From positions 95,751,674-95,815,673 of the forward strand of contig NC_134398.1 in NCBI RefSeq assembly GCF_050003625.1: a stretch of DNA of 64,000 bases, read 5' to 3'. Both the position numbers and the translations under genes were made by a program. Below are positions 32,030 to 44,440 of this stretch, one piece after another. The notes under the pieces are model-generated. The model did not search any database and was not told the DNA's origin. It was given only the letters and a program-made list of their open reading frames with translations. This DNA comes from Haematobia irritans (Eukaryota > Arthropoda > Insecta > Diptera > Muscidae). Each line of letters opens with the position of its first letter. Within the stretch, counting starts at the first letter, position 1.

Positions 32030-34584
32030 CTGTCTGTCTGTTGATGTATTTTTGTGTGCAAAGTACAGCTCGCAGTTTTAGTCCGATTGTCCTAAAATTT
32101 GGTATAGGGTCCTGTTTCGGCTCAAAGACGATCCCTATTGCTTTTGGAAAAAATCGGTTCAGATTTAGATATAGCTGCCATATATATTTTTCACCGATCT
32201 GGTCATAATTGGCGTGTATATCAACCGATCTTCCTCAAATTCCGTACATCCGAATATTTTATGAGTCTCGAAAAACTTGCAAAATATCATCCAAATCGGT
32301 TCAGATTTAGATATAGCTCCCATATATAGCTTTCGCCCGATTTACACTCCTTTGCCCACAGAGGCCAATTTTTTGCTCCGATTTAGTTGAAATTTTGCAC
32401 AGGGAGTAGAATTAGCATTATAGTTATGCGTGTCATATTTGGTGGAAATCGGTTCAGATTTAGATATAGCTCCCATATATAGCTTTCGCCCGATTTACAC
32501 TCAAATGACCACAGAGGCCAATTTTTTGCTCCGATTTAGTTGACATTTTGCACAGGGAGTAGAATTAGCATTGTAGCTATGTGTGCCAAATTTGGTTGAA
32601 ATCGGTTCAGTTTTAGATATAGCTCCCATATATAGCTTTCGCCCGATTTACACTTATATGACCACAGAGGCCAATCCTTTACTCCGATTTAATTGAAATT
32701 CTGCACAGAGAGTAGAATTAGCATAGTAGCTATGCGTGCCAAATTTGGTTTAAATCGGTTCAGATTTAGATATATCTTCCATATATAGCTTTCGCCCGAT
32801 TTACACTCATATGACCACAGTGGCCAATCTTTTACTCCGATATAATTGAAATTTTGCACAGAGAGTAGAATTAGCATTGTAGCTATGCGTGCCAAATTTG
32901 GTTGAAATCGGTTCAGATTTAGATATAGCTTCCATATATAGTTTTCGCCCGATATGGACTTATATGGCCCCACAAGCCAGAGTTTTGGCCCAATTTGGTT
33001 GAAATTTTGCACTAGGAGTACAATTAGTAATATAGTCATATGTGCCAAATTTGATTGAAATCGGTTCAGATTTCGATATAGCTCCCATATATATGTTTTT
33101 CTGATTTCGACAAAAATGGTCAAAATACCAACATTTTCCTTCTAAAATCGCCACTGCTTAGTCGAAAAGTTGTAAAAATGACTCTAATTTTCCTAAACTT
33201 CTAATACATATATATCGAGCGATAAACCATAAATAAACTTTTTCGAAGTTTCCTTAAAATTGCTTCAGATTTAAATGTTTCCCATATTTATACCCTGCGC
33301 CACACTGTGGAACAGGGTATTATAAGTTAGTGCATATGTTTGTAACACCCAGAAGGAGACGAGATAGACACATGGTGTCTTTGGCAATAATGCTCAGGGT
33401 GGATCCCTGAGTCGATATAACCATGTCCGTCTGTCCGTCCGTCCGTCTGTCTGTGAACACATTTTTGTGATCAAAGTCTAGGTCGCAATTTAAGTCCAAT
33501 CGCCTTCAAATTTGGCACATGTTCCTAATTTGGGTCAGAATATAAGCCTATTGATTTTGGAAGAAATCGGTTCAGATATAGATATAGCTCCCATATATAT
33601 CTTTCGCCCGATATGCACTAATATGGACCCAGCAGTCAGAGTTTTATACCGATTTGCTTGAAATTTTGTACAAACGTAACACTTAGTCGTATAGTCAAGT
33701 GTGCAAATTTTACTGAAATCGGTTCAGATTTAGATATAGCTCCCATATATCTTTCGCCCGATATGGACTTATATGGCCCCAGAAGCCAGATTTTTGGCCG
33801 AATTTGGTTGAAATTTTGCACTAGGAGTACAATTAGTAGTATAGTCAAGTGTGCAAAATTTGATTGAAATCGGTTCAGATTTAGATATATCCCAATTATA
33901 TATCTTTCGCCCGATATAGACTAATATGGTCCTAACAGCCAGAGTTTTGACCGAATTTGGTTGAAATTTTGCACCGGGAGTAGATTTAGCATTGTAGCTA
34001 TGCGTGCCAAATTTGGTTGAAATCGATTCAGATTTAGATATAGCTCCCATATATATCTTTCGCCCGATATAGACTAATATGGTCCTAAAAGCCAGAGTTT
34101 TGGCCCAATTTGGTTGAAATTTTGCACAGGGAGTAGATTTAGCATTGTAGCTATGCGTGCCAAATTTGATTGAAATCGGTTCAGATTTAGATTTGGTTGA
34201 AATCGATTCAGATTTAGATATAGCTCCCATATATATCTTTCGCCCGATATAGACTAATATGGTCCTAAAAGCCAGAAATTTGGCCCAATTTGGTTGAAAT
34301 TTTGCACAGGGAGTAGATTTAGCATTGTAGCTATGCGTGCCAAATTTGGTTGAAATCGGTTCAGATTTAGATATAGCTCCCATATATATGTTTTTCTGAT
34401 TTCGACAAAAATGGTCAAAATACCAACATTTTCCTTGTAAAATCGCCACTGCTTAGTCGAAAAGTTGTAAAAATGATTCTAATTTTCCTAAACTTCTAAT
34501 ACATATATATCGAGCGATAAATCATAAATAAACTTTTTCGAAGTTTCCTTAAAATTGCTTCAGATTTAAACGTTTCCCATATTT
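31848..34584 (+). repeat. HINE dimer 2 (A2+B2)
   Basis: A2 31848-33289 has extra monomers (cores with tttactccgatttaattgaa near 32680 and 32830) not in A1 or A3. B2 33290-34584 closely matches B1. (GTCY)n at 31984-32042 and 33425-33453. Confidence 0.85.
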
Positions 34585-36728
34585 ATACCCTTCACCACTA
34601 CTGTGGTACAGGGTATAATAAGTTTGTGCATTTGTATGTAACGCCAAGAAGGAAAAGTCTGAGACCCATCGTTTAGTATACCGATCGTCATAGAATTAAA
34701 TTCTGAGTCGATTTAGCGATGTCCGTCTGTCCGTCTGTCTGTCTGTCCGTCTGTCTGTCTGTCTGTTGATGTATTTTTGTGTGCAAAGTACAGCTCGCAG
34801 TTTTAGTCCGATTGTCCTAAAATTTGGTATAGGGTCCTGTTTCGGCTCAAAGACGATCCCTATTGCTTTTGGAAAAAATCGGTTCAGATTTAGATATAGC
34901 TGCCATATATATTTTTCACCGATCTGGTCATAATTGGCGTGTATATCAACCGATCTTCCTCAAATTCCGTACATCCGAATATTTTATGAGTCTCGAAAAA
35001 CTTGCAAAATATCATCCAAATCGGTTCAGATTTAGATATAGCTCCCATATATAGTTTTCGCACGATTTACACTCCTTTGCCCACAGAGGCCAATTTTTTG
35101 CTCCGATTTAGTTGAAATTTTGCACAGGGAGTAGAATTAGCATTATAGTTATGCGTGTCATATTTGGTGGAAATCGGTTCAGATTTAGATATAGCTCCCA
35201 TATATAGCTTTCGCCCGATTTACACTCAAATGACCACAGAGGCCAATTTTTTGCTCCGATTTAGTTGACATTTTGCACAGGGAGTAGAATTAGCATTGTA
35301 GCTATGTGTGCCAAATTTGGTTGAAATCGGTTCAGATTTAGATATAGCTCCCATATATGGTTTTCGCCCGATATGGACTTATATGGCCCCACAAGCCAGA
35401 GTTTTGGCCCAATTTGGTTGAAATTTTGCACTAGGAGTACAATTAGTAATATAGTCATATGTGCCAAATTTGATTGAAATCGGTTCAGATTTCGATATAG
35501 CTCCCATATATATGTTTTTCTGATTTCGACAAAAATGATCAAAATACCAACATTTTCCTTCTAAAATCGCCACTGCTTAGTCGAAAAATTGTAAAAATGA
35601 CTCTAATTTTCCTAAACTTCTAATACATATATATCGAGCGATAAACCATAAATAAACTTTTTCGAAGTTTCCTTAAAATTGCTTCAGATTTAAATGTTTC
35701 CCATATTTATACCCTGCGCCACACTGTTGAACAGGGTATTATAAGTTAGTGCATATGTTTTTAACACCCAGAAGGAGACGAGATAGACACATGGTGTCTT
35801 TGGCAATAATGCTCAGGGTGGATCCCTGAGTCGATATAACCATGTCCGTCTGTCTGTGAACACATTTTTGTGATCAAAGTCTAGGTCGCAATTTAAGTCC
35901 AATCGCCTTCAAATTTGGCACATGTTCCTAATTAGGGTCAGAATATAACCCTATTGATTTTGGAAGAAATCGGTTCAGATATAGATATAGCTCCCATATA
36001 TATCTTTCGCCCGATATGCACTAATATGGACCCAGCAGTCAGAGTTTTATACCGATTTGCTTGAAATTTTGTACAAACGTAACACTTAGTCGTATAGTCA
36101 AGTGTGCAAAATTTTACTGAAATCGGTTCAGATTTAGATATAGCTCCCATATATCTTTCGCCCGATATGGACTTATATGGCCCCAGAAGCCAGATTTTTG
36201 GCCGAATTTGGTTGAAATTTTGCACTAGGAGTACAATTAGTAGTATAGTCAAGTGTGCAAAATTTGATTGAAATCGGTTCAGATTTAGATATATCCCAAT
36301 TATATATCTTTCGCCCGATACCAACATTTTCCTTGTAAAATCGCCACTGCTTAGTCGAAAAGTTGTAAAAATGATTCTAATTTTCCTAAACTTCTAATAC
36401 ATATATATCGAGCGATAAATCATAAATAAACTTTTTTGAAGTTTCCTTAAAATTGCTTCAGATTTAAACGTTTCCCATATTTTTTTACTAACATTGTGTT
36501 CCACCCTAGTGCATTAGCCGACTTAAATTTTGAGTCTATAGATTTTGTAGAAGTCTATCAAATTCTTCAAGATCGAGTAATATTTAAATGTATGTATTTG
36601 GGACAAACCTTTGTATATAGCCCCCAACACATTTGACGGATGTGATATGGTATCGAAAATTTAGATCTACAAAGTGGTGCAGGGTATAATATAGTCGGCC
36701 CCGCCCGACTTTAGACTTTCCTTACTGG
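34585..36728 (+). repeat. HINE dimer 3 (A3+B3) and array 3' end
   Basis: A3 34585-35708 matches A1 in monomer number. B3 35709-36480 lacks several monomers at about 36320, where it jumps from cgcccgata to ccaacattttccttg. 36480-36728 is the family's 3' end, ending cccgactttagactttcctt. Confidence 0.85.
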
Positions 36729-38979
36729 TTTTTATTTAAATAAATTATAATAAGCTAGTTGTGCTTGGTGTTTCACAAAATATAAAATGGCTCTTGTAAC
36801 AATAGTGATGCCAAAATACTTTCATGCGAATAGTGATGGCAAAATACTACCATAGTTGGTGATTGTTGCAGTGTCACTTACGAGTCTGTGGTAGCGATGT
36901 GGATGAAATGGAACTTTGAAATGCTGGCAGGGTTATATAATATTAAACAAGTAAATACAACCGCACAAAGTACCGCTAAAGATTTCCATGGTAGCAGTTG
37001 ACGATGGCAATATATAGTTTTATTTTTATATAACCCAATAAACACAGGGTGAGCGTTTTTCAAATGCAACAACTTTTCAGTTTGAGGGTAATAATAATTT
37101 TCAACATAAATTCAACTTGACTTGAAACAGCTCATCTTCAATACATCTTCAAACTGTTTGCGAATTACTTCCAATTTGCCAAAATGTTGACGAAATCTTT
37201 GAAAAGGTGTTGAAGATAAAATGCAACGAAAAAACCATGTGGTTTTCAATATTTGTTTGTGCAACGAAGTTCGTGGTCAATTGGAAGATATAAAAAACTT
37301 GGAAAATTTTGGACAAAAAACTGAATTTACTCCAAATAGTTTCTAATAATAGGTAAGTGAAAATAAATAAAATGAAATTAAATTTTAAGGAAGGCACTAA
37401 ATATATATCTCTTTGCCGAAAACTAAAATTATGGATTCTACGTTCTTGAAAACATTAAAAAGCTGACCGATGAAAAAATGTTGGACAATTAACTGGAACT
37501 GCTTCAAATAGTTTATAATAATTGGTAAGTCAATATGAAAAATTAGATCGACACTTTAGAGAAGTCACTAAATTTAATTTTTTTTGCAGAAAACTAAAAT
37601 CTTTGGATGGTAAATTCTTACAAACATTAAGAGGTTGACCGATGAAAAATGATGGTGGCTTATTGAAAAGAGAAAGTTTCCATAAATCAAAGTGCAACGA
37701 ATTAAACTTGGCATTTATGCTTTTCCATATCAACAACTAATGGATGATAATTCGCATCACATCGATACTTTAATTTACATCGCATCATCGGTTTAATTTG
37801 CTATTTTGTGAATTCATATTGCTGGAAATTTATTCTAACTCTCTGGCCACCACGTTCCTTGCAAATTCCCCGAATTTTAATGAGTTTTATAACAATTTTG
37901 TGACACCAACGTTCTTGAGGAAATCGAATTTTGTGGTTTTCAATACATTTTGTGCCACGAAGTACGTGGTCAGTGGGAAGAAATACAAAAAATTTATATA
38001 TTTTTTACATGAGACTGAAATTAATCCAAAACGCCAACTATAATTGGTAAGTCAAAATAAAAAGTGAAATGAAAACGTAATGGAAATCACAAAACTGGAT
38101 TGTTTTGCAGAAAACTAAAATCATTGGATGTTATATTCTTGGAAGATGTTGATCGGTGAAAACATGATGTAGGAAACAACAAAGAAAAGATTCCAGAAAA
38201 CTTGCAAAGTGCAACATTTCAAATATCAAGAACTTCTGGATGAAAATGTGCATTACATGAATTTACATTCCGTCATCAGTTTGATATTTTGTGAATTTCT
38301 CGATAGTAATTATTTCAAATTGCAAGTATATTAATTAATAATTAAATAATTAATAGTTATGTGACACCAACATTATGTAGGAAATCGTATTATACATGTA
38401 AAAATGTTTAAGATATTTAAAGTTGTATTGATAGTTTCAGTTATTAATACGTTTAATAAGATAATTATGTGTTGATTGGTATTATATTATTATTTTTATA
38501 TATTATTAATGTTATCTTTTTAATATTATTATGTTTTTAACGAAAGAAATTAATAAAATTTACAAAAAAAATAGTGTTGACTGTCAGTTAGAACTGGGAT
38601 TGACTTCCATGCAAATTGTGGTTAGAAAATATTCGCAACAATTTTTAATTTGTCTTACATTGAAAAATTATTAAGTAGCGATGCATTTCAATTTGAGGAT
38701 TACAATTGAGAGATTATTGCTATTGTGTTGAATTTTACTGTTGAGGGTAATGTCTGTTTTTATCTCAACAATCTCGATTTTCTTAACAATTTCTCAACTT
38801 GAAAATTACCATAATCCTTTGAAAAAATGTTTGAAAAATTATTGAATTTTAGTATTTTTCAGACGTTTGTGTTTATTGGGAGTGAACTATTAGAAGTGAA
38901 TGTTTGAAGTCTGATATTATAAAACTGTGGTTGAACTTATGATTTAAGTTCCTAAATTTATGTTTAGTTTAATAACTAA
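36729..38979. repeat. Unit 2 core right of the array
   Basis: Near-identical to 20960-22232 plus 26324-27301. Includes the empty site of the LTR element at 37989-38010 and the exon-like modules. No gene recognised. Confidence 0.85.
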
Positions 38980-39118
38980 CAGCCTGTTTCTGTATGTCGA
39001 ACGAGCTCTATCGATCGACTAAAATGGAAATAAACAGCTGAATTTATAACTAAAAATCAGCTGTTTCTATGCATTTCAGTCGAACGATAGAGCTCGTTCG
39101 ACATACAGAAACAGGCTG
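38980..39118. mobile_element. 139-bp fold-back MITE (unit 2)
   Basis: Duplicate of 27302-27440, flanked by TAA. Confidence 0.8.
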
Positions 39119-39507
39119 TAAAGGCCGGTACTATGTGCATTCTTTAAATAAACCATTATTTCGCACATAGAAAGCGGTGTTTATTTAGGTAACAGGGAGC
39201 GATATTGAATTAAGTTGGTGCTTGCTGCTTGCTATTACAAAATTAACATTTTATTTTTCCTTTGGCAATTAATCTGCTACTCTTTTGATCCTATGTATAT
39301 TTTCGGAACCAAAATATGGTCCGTGTTTGCGTTATAAACCCACACAAATAGTTTTAATAAATAAATTATTTCTTAATTCACATTGCAAATGGCGCCATGC
39401 TATAAACGTCAGTTTTTCAACTCGAAAAAAAGAAAGTACCACAAATGGAAAAATTTCGCTAGTTTTCCGCATTTTTTGGTTTTGTATGGAGTTTCAACGC
39501 GAAAACC

Positions 39508-39985
39508 AAAAATATGGCCCCATTTAAACTTAAACCGCACACTAGATATGCTAGTGTTCTCGAGACGCCAGATATCACTCCTGATATCTGCTATAACGGG
39601 TCGCTGCCTGATAGGCGATTTTGCAAAAACTATTGGTGCGAAGTATAATGACTATTGTATGAGCTGTCATGATGAGGAGGAAAAGGAATCAATAAAACAC
39701 CTCTTGTGTGAGTGTAATGCATTTTGTGTAAGGCGTAAGCAAATTTTAGGGGCATATAGCTTCAGATTACTGGCGGACCTGGAAAACGTTAACTTAAGCA
39801 GTCTGCTTATGTTTTTGGAACAATCTGGTTGGTTCAACAGAAGAAAATAATCGAGAAGGTTCAACGGTTAAAACTAGAAGTGCCCATATGTAATAGGTAC
39901 TTTTAGTTAATGTGGTATCACAATGCACTGAATAGTCTAAGTGAGCCTGTATTATAATCGAGCTGCCACTTTAACCTAACCTAAC
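39508..39985 (+). pseudogene. 5'-truncated LINE: C-terminal domain and 3' tail
   Basis: Open frame from the LINE's post-RNase H region: CMSCHD, HLLCECNAFC (CX2C...HX4C-like zinc ligands), RRKQILGAYSFRLLADLENV and LLMFLEQSGWFNRRK then stop. The 3' untranslated tail reads gtggtatcacaatgcactga, atagtctaagtgagcctg and acctaacctaac. Homologous to 52915-53388. Typical 5'-truncated retroposition. Confidence 0.88.
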
Positions 39986-40129
39986 AGAGGGTTAGTCAAT
40001 TTAATTAAAAAAGTGGTAATTGATATTAAAACTATTATTTCATCCCCATCGCACACACAGACAATTTTTTTTTTTTGGTTTCCACGTTAAACTAATGTGG
40101 GGTTGGTCGAATCACGAGTATTCATAGAC

Positions 40130-42480
40130 CATCACTAGAAGTCACATTTTATGTTGTTCAGGTAGCGAGTGTTTGGTTACCAAGTAACCCTTTTATAAGT
40201 CTATATTGTTGTTTTTATGAAGTCTATAAGTTGCTTAATATCACAGTTGTCGCCATTTTTTAATAAGGACGGTAAGTTAGAATATTTTGTGAAAATTTGA
40301 TAATTGGTTCTAGATGACTAAACTTTGTGCAGTTGAAGATCAAATGGTGTTCATTCTCAACGATATTGCATATATCACAAGTATATCACAAGGCTTAACT
40401 CGAACTTAATACCCACCTTTATAGAGGAATTGCTTTGAGTAGGTGTGACCAGCCAGAAGTCTGTTGATTAATTTTATGTCCTGTGACGATTAGTAGGAAT
40501 CTTTGAACCATGGAACTTTATGCGGCTCGTTGTAAAATTGATAGAAGTAAGTGCCTTTATGTCTCGACTTATTTTTATAATCTTCAGTCCATTCGCCCCA
40601 TAGTACATTTTTTATCATACATTGAGCGAAGCAGCAGCATGTTTCGCGTAATAGTCTGCTAGCTCATTAGATTGAATTCCTATATGAGAAGGTGTCCAAA
40701 TGAGTACAAGTTTTGACAATTTTGAGTTTTTGACCTTGGCGTGAATGTCATTAACGAGATAGTTGTGTACAGTGTTGTTTTGTATTTTTGCTGTCAGTGA
40801 AAATTGCCGCTTTTTCAAAGCCGTCTTCAATTATTATATCAATAGCTTTGTCCAGGGCGTGTAGCTCTCCAGTAATCGAGGATACGTCAGCTGGTATACG
40901 GAAAAGAAAGTTTTGGCCAGTTGAGATTTTGCAGGCCGCGCATCCCGTTGACGAATTATTTACAGAGGCATCAGTGGTCCATATGCAGAGGCCTTCACCT
41001 TTGACATCATTCATGGCTATACATGGCAAGAAGACAGTCTCTATTTGTACTATTTTTATTCATCGGGAAAACATTCAGTTTGGTTACAATTTTTGGTGAT
41101 GGCGTGATCATAGCGCTTATTTTGGTGTTGTCAAAAATATGTTTGCATTTACAGTAGACCATGCTCATACTATTGTTCTTTGTGGGTAGAGTTGTGATGT
41201 GATCGAATAAGCCTTTATTGAATATTTTAAGGTTAATAAGTTCTTTGGAAGCTAAATACAAGGCTTATACATGACTGATGTTTTATCTGTGTTTACTTTC
41301 AGTTTAAGACTTGATAGGATTGAGTAGAATTCCAGTAGTTTATTCTGTAAGATTTTAGTCGTGGTGTCGACATCTTTTCCATGTGCAAGAATTATAAAAT
41401 CGTCAGCAAATTGTATTATGTTAGTGTTCGAATCCGCAATGCCATGTAAACCAAGTGTATATATATATTGAAAATGGTCGGGCTTAGGCAACTGCCTTGT
41501 GGAATGCCGTTTGTGACTTCCACACTGTCCTTCCCCATAACAAGAATTCTTTTGCTCAAAAAGGAGGAGATCCATGTTGTAATTTCAGATTGATCATTAT
41601 TCTTTCAAGAATTTTTATATCCACACATTCATAGGCAGACGAAACATCCAGAATTACAAGAATATAAATATCACCTTTTTCCTTACAAAGAGACAGTTTG
41701 AAGGAAATCATTTACACAGGACGCTGCTGATATGTGTTTTCTATTTGCATAGGATCTATGTGGAAGAATGTTTTGTTCAGCTAAGAAGCAATTTAGTCTT
41801 TGCTTAACCATTAAGTTTAGGATCTTAAAGAGAACAGAAATGAGAGCAATCGGTCTGAAGTTCGTGATCTGGTTTAGGTCCTTGCCTCTTTTTGGAATAG
41901 GAACTATTTTAATTTTTCTCCATTCATCATATAAGCTACACTCACTCCAAGTCTTATTTAGTGCAATTAGAAGATTGTTTTTAGAGAGATTGGAAAGATT
42001 ATTGGTCATTTCATAAGTTATACCATCGACTCCAGCGGTCGAGGGTTTGTTTTTATCTTTCAGGATTTGTAAGAGTTATTCCAAAAAAGGTTATACTTCA
42101 ACTATTAGTTGTGTTGTGGGGAACTTGATCTTTGAGGTAATTTAAAAAGGACAAGTTGTTTTCAGAACACTAGGAATTGTTTTCTTTGGATTCAAACGAG
42201 TTTTTGCAACCTCTAACAAATCTAAAGAGAGATTTTGCGTTTGGGGAAGTGTTTAGAGAGCTTGTTTTGTATTGAAATTATTGTTTTTTTTTGCGCATTT
42301 TATTGCATTTCTTAGGTTAGCTATCGCTTTCATCAGTTTTTCAGCATTTGTGGTGTTTTTATAACTGTCGAATCGTTTTTGAGCCGCCTGTCTAACATAA
42401 GGCGGTATAATATATTCTCTATAGAATCATTCCACCATACTTTAGGAATAGGATAACTTGTAAGAAGCATTTTCAATCTC
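40130..42480 (-). pseudogene. I-like LINE ORF2 remnant: RT, RNase H, C-terminal zinc motif
   Basis: RT blocks: DEWRKIKIVPIPKRGKDL and FRPIALISVLFKIL (42009-41683), then IIQFADDFIILAHG (41575-41252) with the catalytic Asp pair intact. RNase H: WTTDASV, ELHALDKAI, IFTDSK and LIWTPSHIGIQSNELAD across 41029-40615, with a frameshift near 40800. The C-terminal motif CDICNIVENEHH...FNC lies at about 40382-40320. The N-terminal endonuclease is missing; sequence before RT (PKVWWNDS, near 42430) follows ORF1 debris almost directly. Confidence 0.85.
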
Positions 42481-43039
42481 ATCTTGGAAAGATTTGTGGA
42501 TTTCTTTAACATATATCTATTTTTAGTTTGTTCATGTAAAAATCTAGCAAATTTTTATTTTTGTTCAAGATTTGAATATTATATTGTAGTATGTTCATCA
42601 TTTGTTATTTTTGAACGTTTTCTTTCCGTGTCTGGTCTTGAAGTAGTAAAAGACATGGCCTTTTGAAAGTCATTTAGAACCGAAAGACCTTCTGTAGAAT
42701 TCACTGAGTTAAGTATAACTGACATTTGTTGAGTAAAAATGGATGCCACTTTTTCAAGTTCAGATGTTTTGGAGAAATTTCCATATTGCAAGGTTGGTTT
42801 TAGTGGAAGAACAGATTAGCTCAGATTCTGCTTGCGGTAGATTCCTCTTTGGGGAGGGGTTTAGAATTTTACTATATTTGTAATTTTCCTATTGAATTCC
42901 TCTGTCATCGATCTTTTAGGAGGATTCGAATGTGTTGGAAAAGCTGGAAATTCTTTGTCGTATTGAGGATCATCTAGTATCTCATAATAATTCTGAGGAT
43001 TTTAGCCTGGATGCATTCTTTTCTGGAGAGATTTGACAT

Positions 43040-43737
43040 GGCCATCATTTTTTTATTTCTTTTTAATTTTCATACTTACAGCGCTTATCAGAGTCCATGG
43101 CATTGTGGTCGTTTTGATTGCACAAAATGCATATATGATTGAAACATTCGGATTTGCATTTTATAGTCGATAGACATACGGCACATTTAGCATCGGAGCA
43201 CTCAGTTGGACACAAAATACTTTTCCCGCATAGTAAGCAACGCTTTTTTGAGCGACACTATTTAGCAATATGGCTTAGTCTGCCATAATTTTTACAAAGG
43301 CGTACTTGGGTAAGGTATAATTCAGAAACCGCAATTGTGTTGAACATATGAATTTCTTTCACCAGGTAATCTGATATGAGATCAATTGTTAAGGTTGTTG
43401 ATGGTACGTATATTCCGTTTTCATCTCTAACATTAAAGCGCTCAACTGACACAACTTCAAAATCATTTGCACTATAGCGTTTTATTTCTTTGGTTACTTC
43501 TTCATTTGTGAATGATTTTGGTACATGTTTAATCACATTATTTAAGGATATATTACTTAATGATCTCGATTTTTCTTCATTTGCTTGACTATCAGACACT
43601 GCTGGTTTCATGAAAATAGCATATTTATCATTTTTTAGTGGATTTGGATGGCTGTTTTTAAACTTCTTGTTGTCATTCTTTAGTAGCGTTTCGCCCTTTT
43701 TCATAGGGCCAATGTTTGGAGGTTCATTGCCCTCCAC
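43040..43737 (-). pseudogene. I-like LINE ORF1 (Gag-like) remnant
   Basis: Starts MEGNEPPNIGPMKKGE. Reads through an RRM-like region (VIKHVPKSFTNEEVTKEIKR) to the first zinc knuckle, where RLCKNYGRLSHIAK is followed by a stop at 43260-43258; a Cys of the knuckle is replaced by Tyr. Beyond the stop the frame continues with further Cys-rich motifs (CLLCGK, CAVC, CILCNQNDH). A separate 70-codon frame at 42579-42791 is probably ORF1 C-terminal debris. Confidence 0.75.
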
Positions 43738-43914
43738 AAATACAAGGAATCACTAAAACTTCACTTATATTTTATTTAATGTGAAAACAAAAACAAAAGA
43801 AAAACGATCACATTCCTTTACGTATTTGTAACTGTTTACAGTATTTGTTGTTGTAAAGCAACGAAAAAAAAAAAACAATCAGAGCACTAGTAGTCTGCTG
43901 TCAACAGGTGTTGA

Positions 43915-44310
43915 GATGCGACTGATACTACCACAGACTCGTAAGTGACACTACAACAATCGCCAACTGTGATGGTGAAGCGGATGAAAAAGTATGAAAT
44001 GTACATGAAAGTATTTTGCCATCACTATTGTTACAAGAGCAATTTTATATTTTGTAAAACACCAAGCGCAACTAGATTCTTATAATTTATTTAAATAAAA
44101 TCGATAATGACGTGCTAAAAACATAGTAATTTCGCTTAAAATTGTAAAAGGTATATTGGTGAACAATTTTTGACTTTCCAAATGAAATAAAGTGATTGTT
44201 TTTCAGATATTTTACAGACACGCTGCCTCCATCGAGAATAAAAACACTGTCTGATAGACGCTGCAACATGTAACTTGTCACTTGTAAATCAACATCATTC
44301 TATTATTAAT
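43915..44310 (-). repeat. Family X repeat, inverted copy
   Basis: Reverse complement of sequence at 20770-21125: gtagcgtctatcagtcagtg, ggcagcgtgtctg, cttgtaacaatagtgatg and the cagactcgtaagtgacact end. Diverged. The 64-codon minus-strand frame over it is not supported. Confidence 0.8.
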
Positions 44311-44320
44311 CAAAAAACAT

Positions 44321-44440
44321 TAACAAATTCAAAACTTGTTCGCAGGGACATATCTTAATAACGCTGCAAAAAAGCACATTTAACAAATTCAAAAATTGTT
44401 CGCAGGGGAATATCTTAATAACGCTGCAAAAAAGCAATCG
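44321..44440. repeat. Two-copy 60-bp tandem repeat
   Basis: taacaaattcaaaacttgtt through gctgcaaaaaagca occurs at 44321 and again at 44381 with few changes. Confidence 0.9.

Larger units (their letters stand above)
29448..36728 (+). mobile_element. Array of HINE/mini-me-type elements, 7.28 kb
   Basis: Six elements in head-to-tail order alternate two subtypes. Subtype A starts atacccttcaccactactgt (29448, 31848, 34585) and has a (GTCT)n tract after gatgtccg. Subtype B starts ataccctgcgccacactgt (30568, 33290, 35709) and has a shorter GTCY tract. Each then carries about 5-8 monomers of a ~153-bp minisatellite whose core is ggttcagatttagatatagc, followed by cgcccgat. The array ends with gggtataatatagtcggccc and ccttactgg. 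The insertion point is a run of five T in unit 1 (20960-20964). Long open frames across it arise because 153 is divisible by three. Confidence 0.88.
28752..39701. repeat. Tandem segmental duplication, unit 2 (core ~3.67 kb plus HINE array)
   Basis: Matches unit 1 (20279-28749) from caagtgtggtgggc to aataaaacacc, interrupted by the array at 29448-36728. Because unit 2 lacks three elements of unit 1 and unit 1 lacks the array, the insertions occurred after duplication or after haplotype divergence. Confidence 0.92.
40063..43912 (-). mobile_element. I-like LINE, decayed
   Basis: Order on the minus strand: 5' leader (about 43912-43738), ORF1 with zinc knuckles, a gap where the endonuclease should be, reverse transcriptase, RNase H, a C-terminal CCHC-like motif, and a 3' A-tail (T14 at 40063-40076). 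RNase H plus ORF1 zinc knuckles fit the I group. It interrupts or abuts a family X copy at 43915. Multiple frameshifts and stops make it inactive. Confidence 0.85.

Noticed and set aside
30120..36327. Several 60-226-codon minus-strand frames with repeated peptide ISKSEPISIKFGT
   Set aside because: They arise from the 153-bp minisatellite, whose period is divisible by three; the peptide repeats mirror DNA repeats and have no start or promoter context.
29448..36728. Regularly spaced repeats resembling a CRISPR array
   Set aside because: The genome is eukaryotic, the repeats are ~153 bp with no unique spacers, and they are transposon minisatellites.
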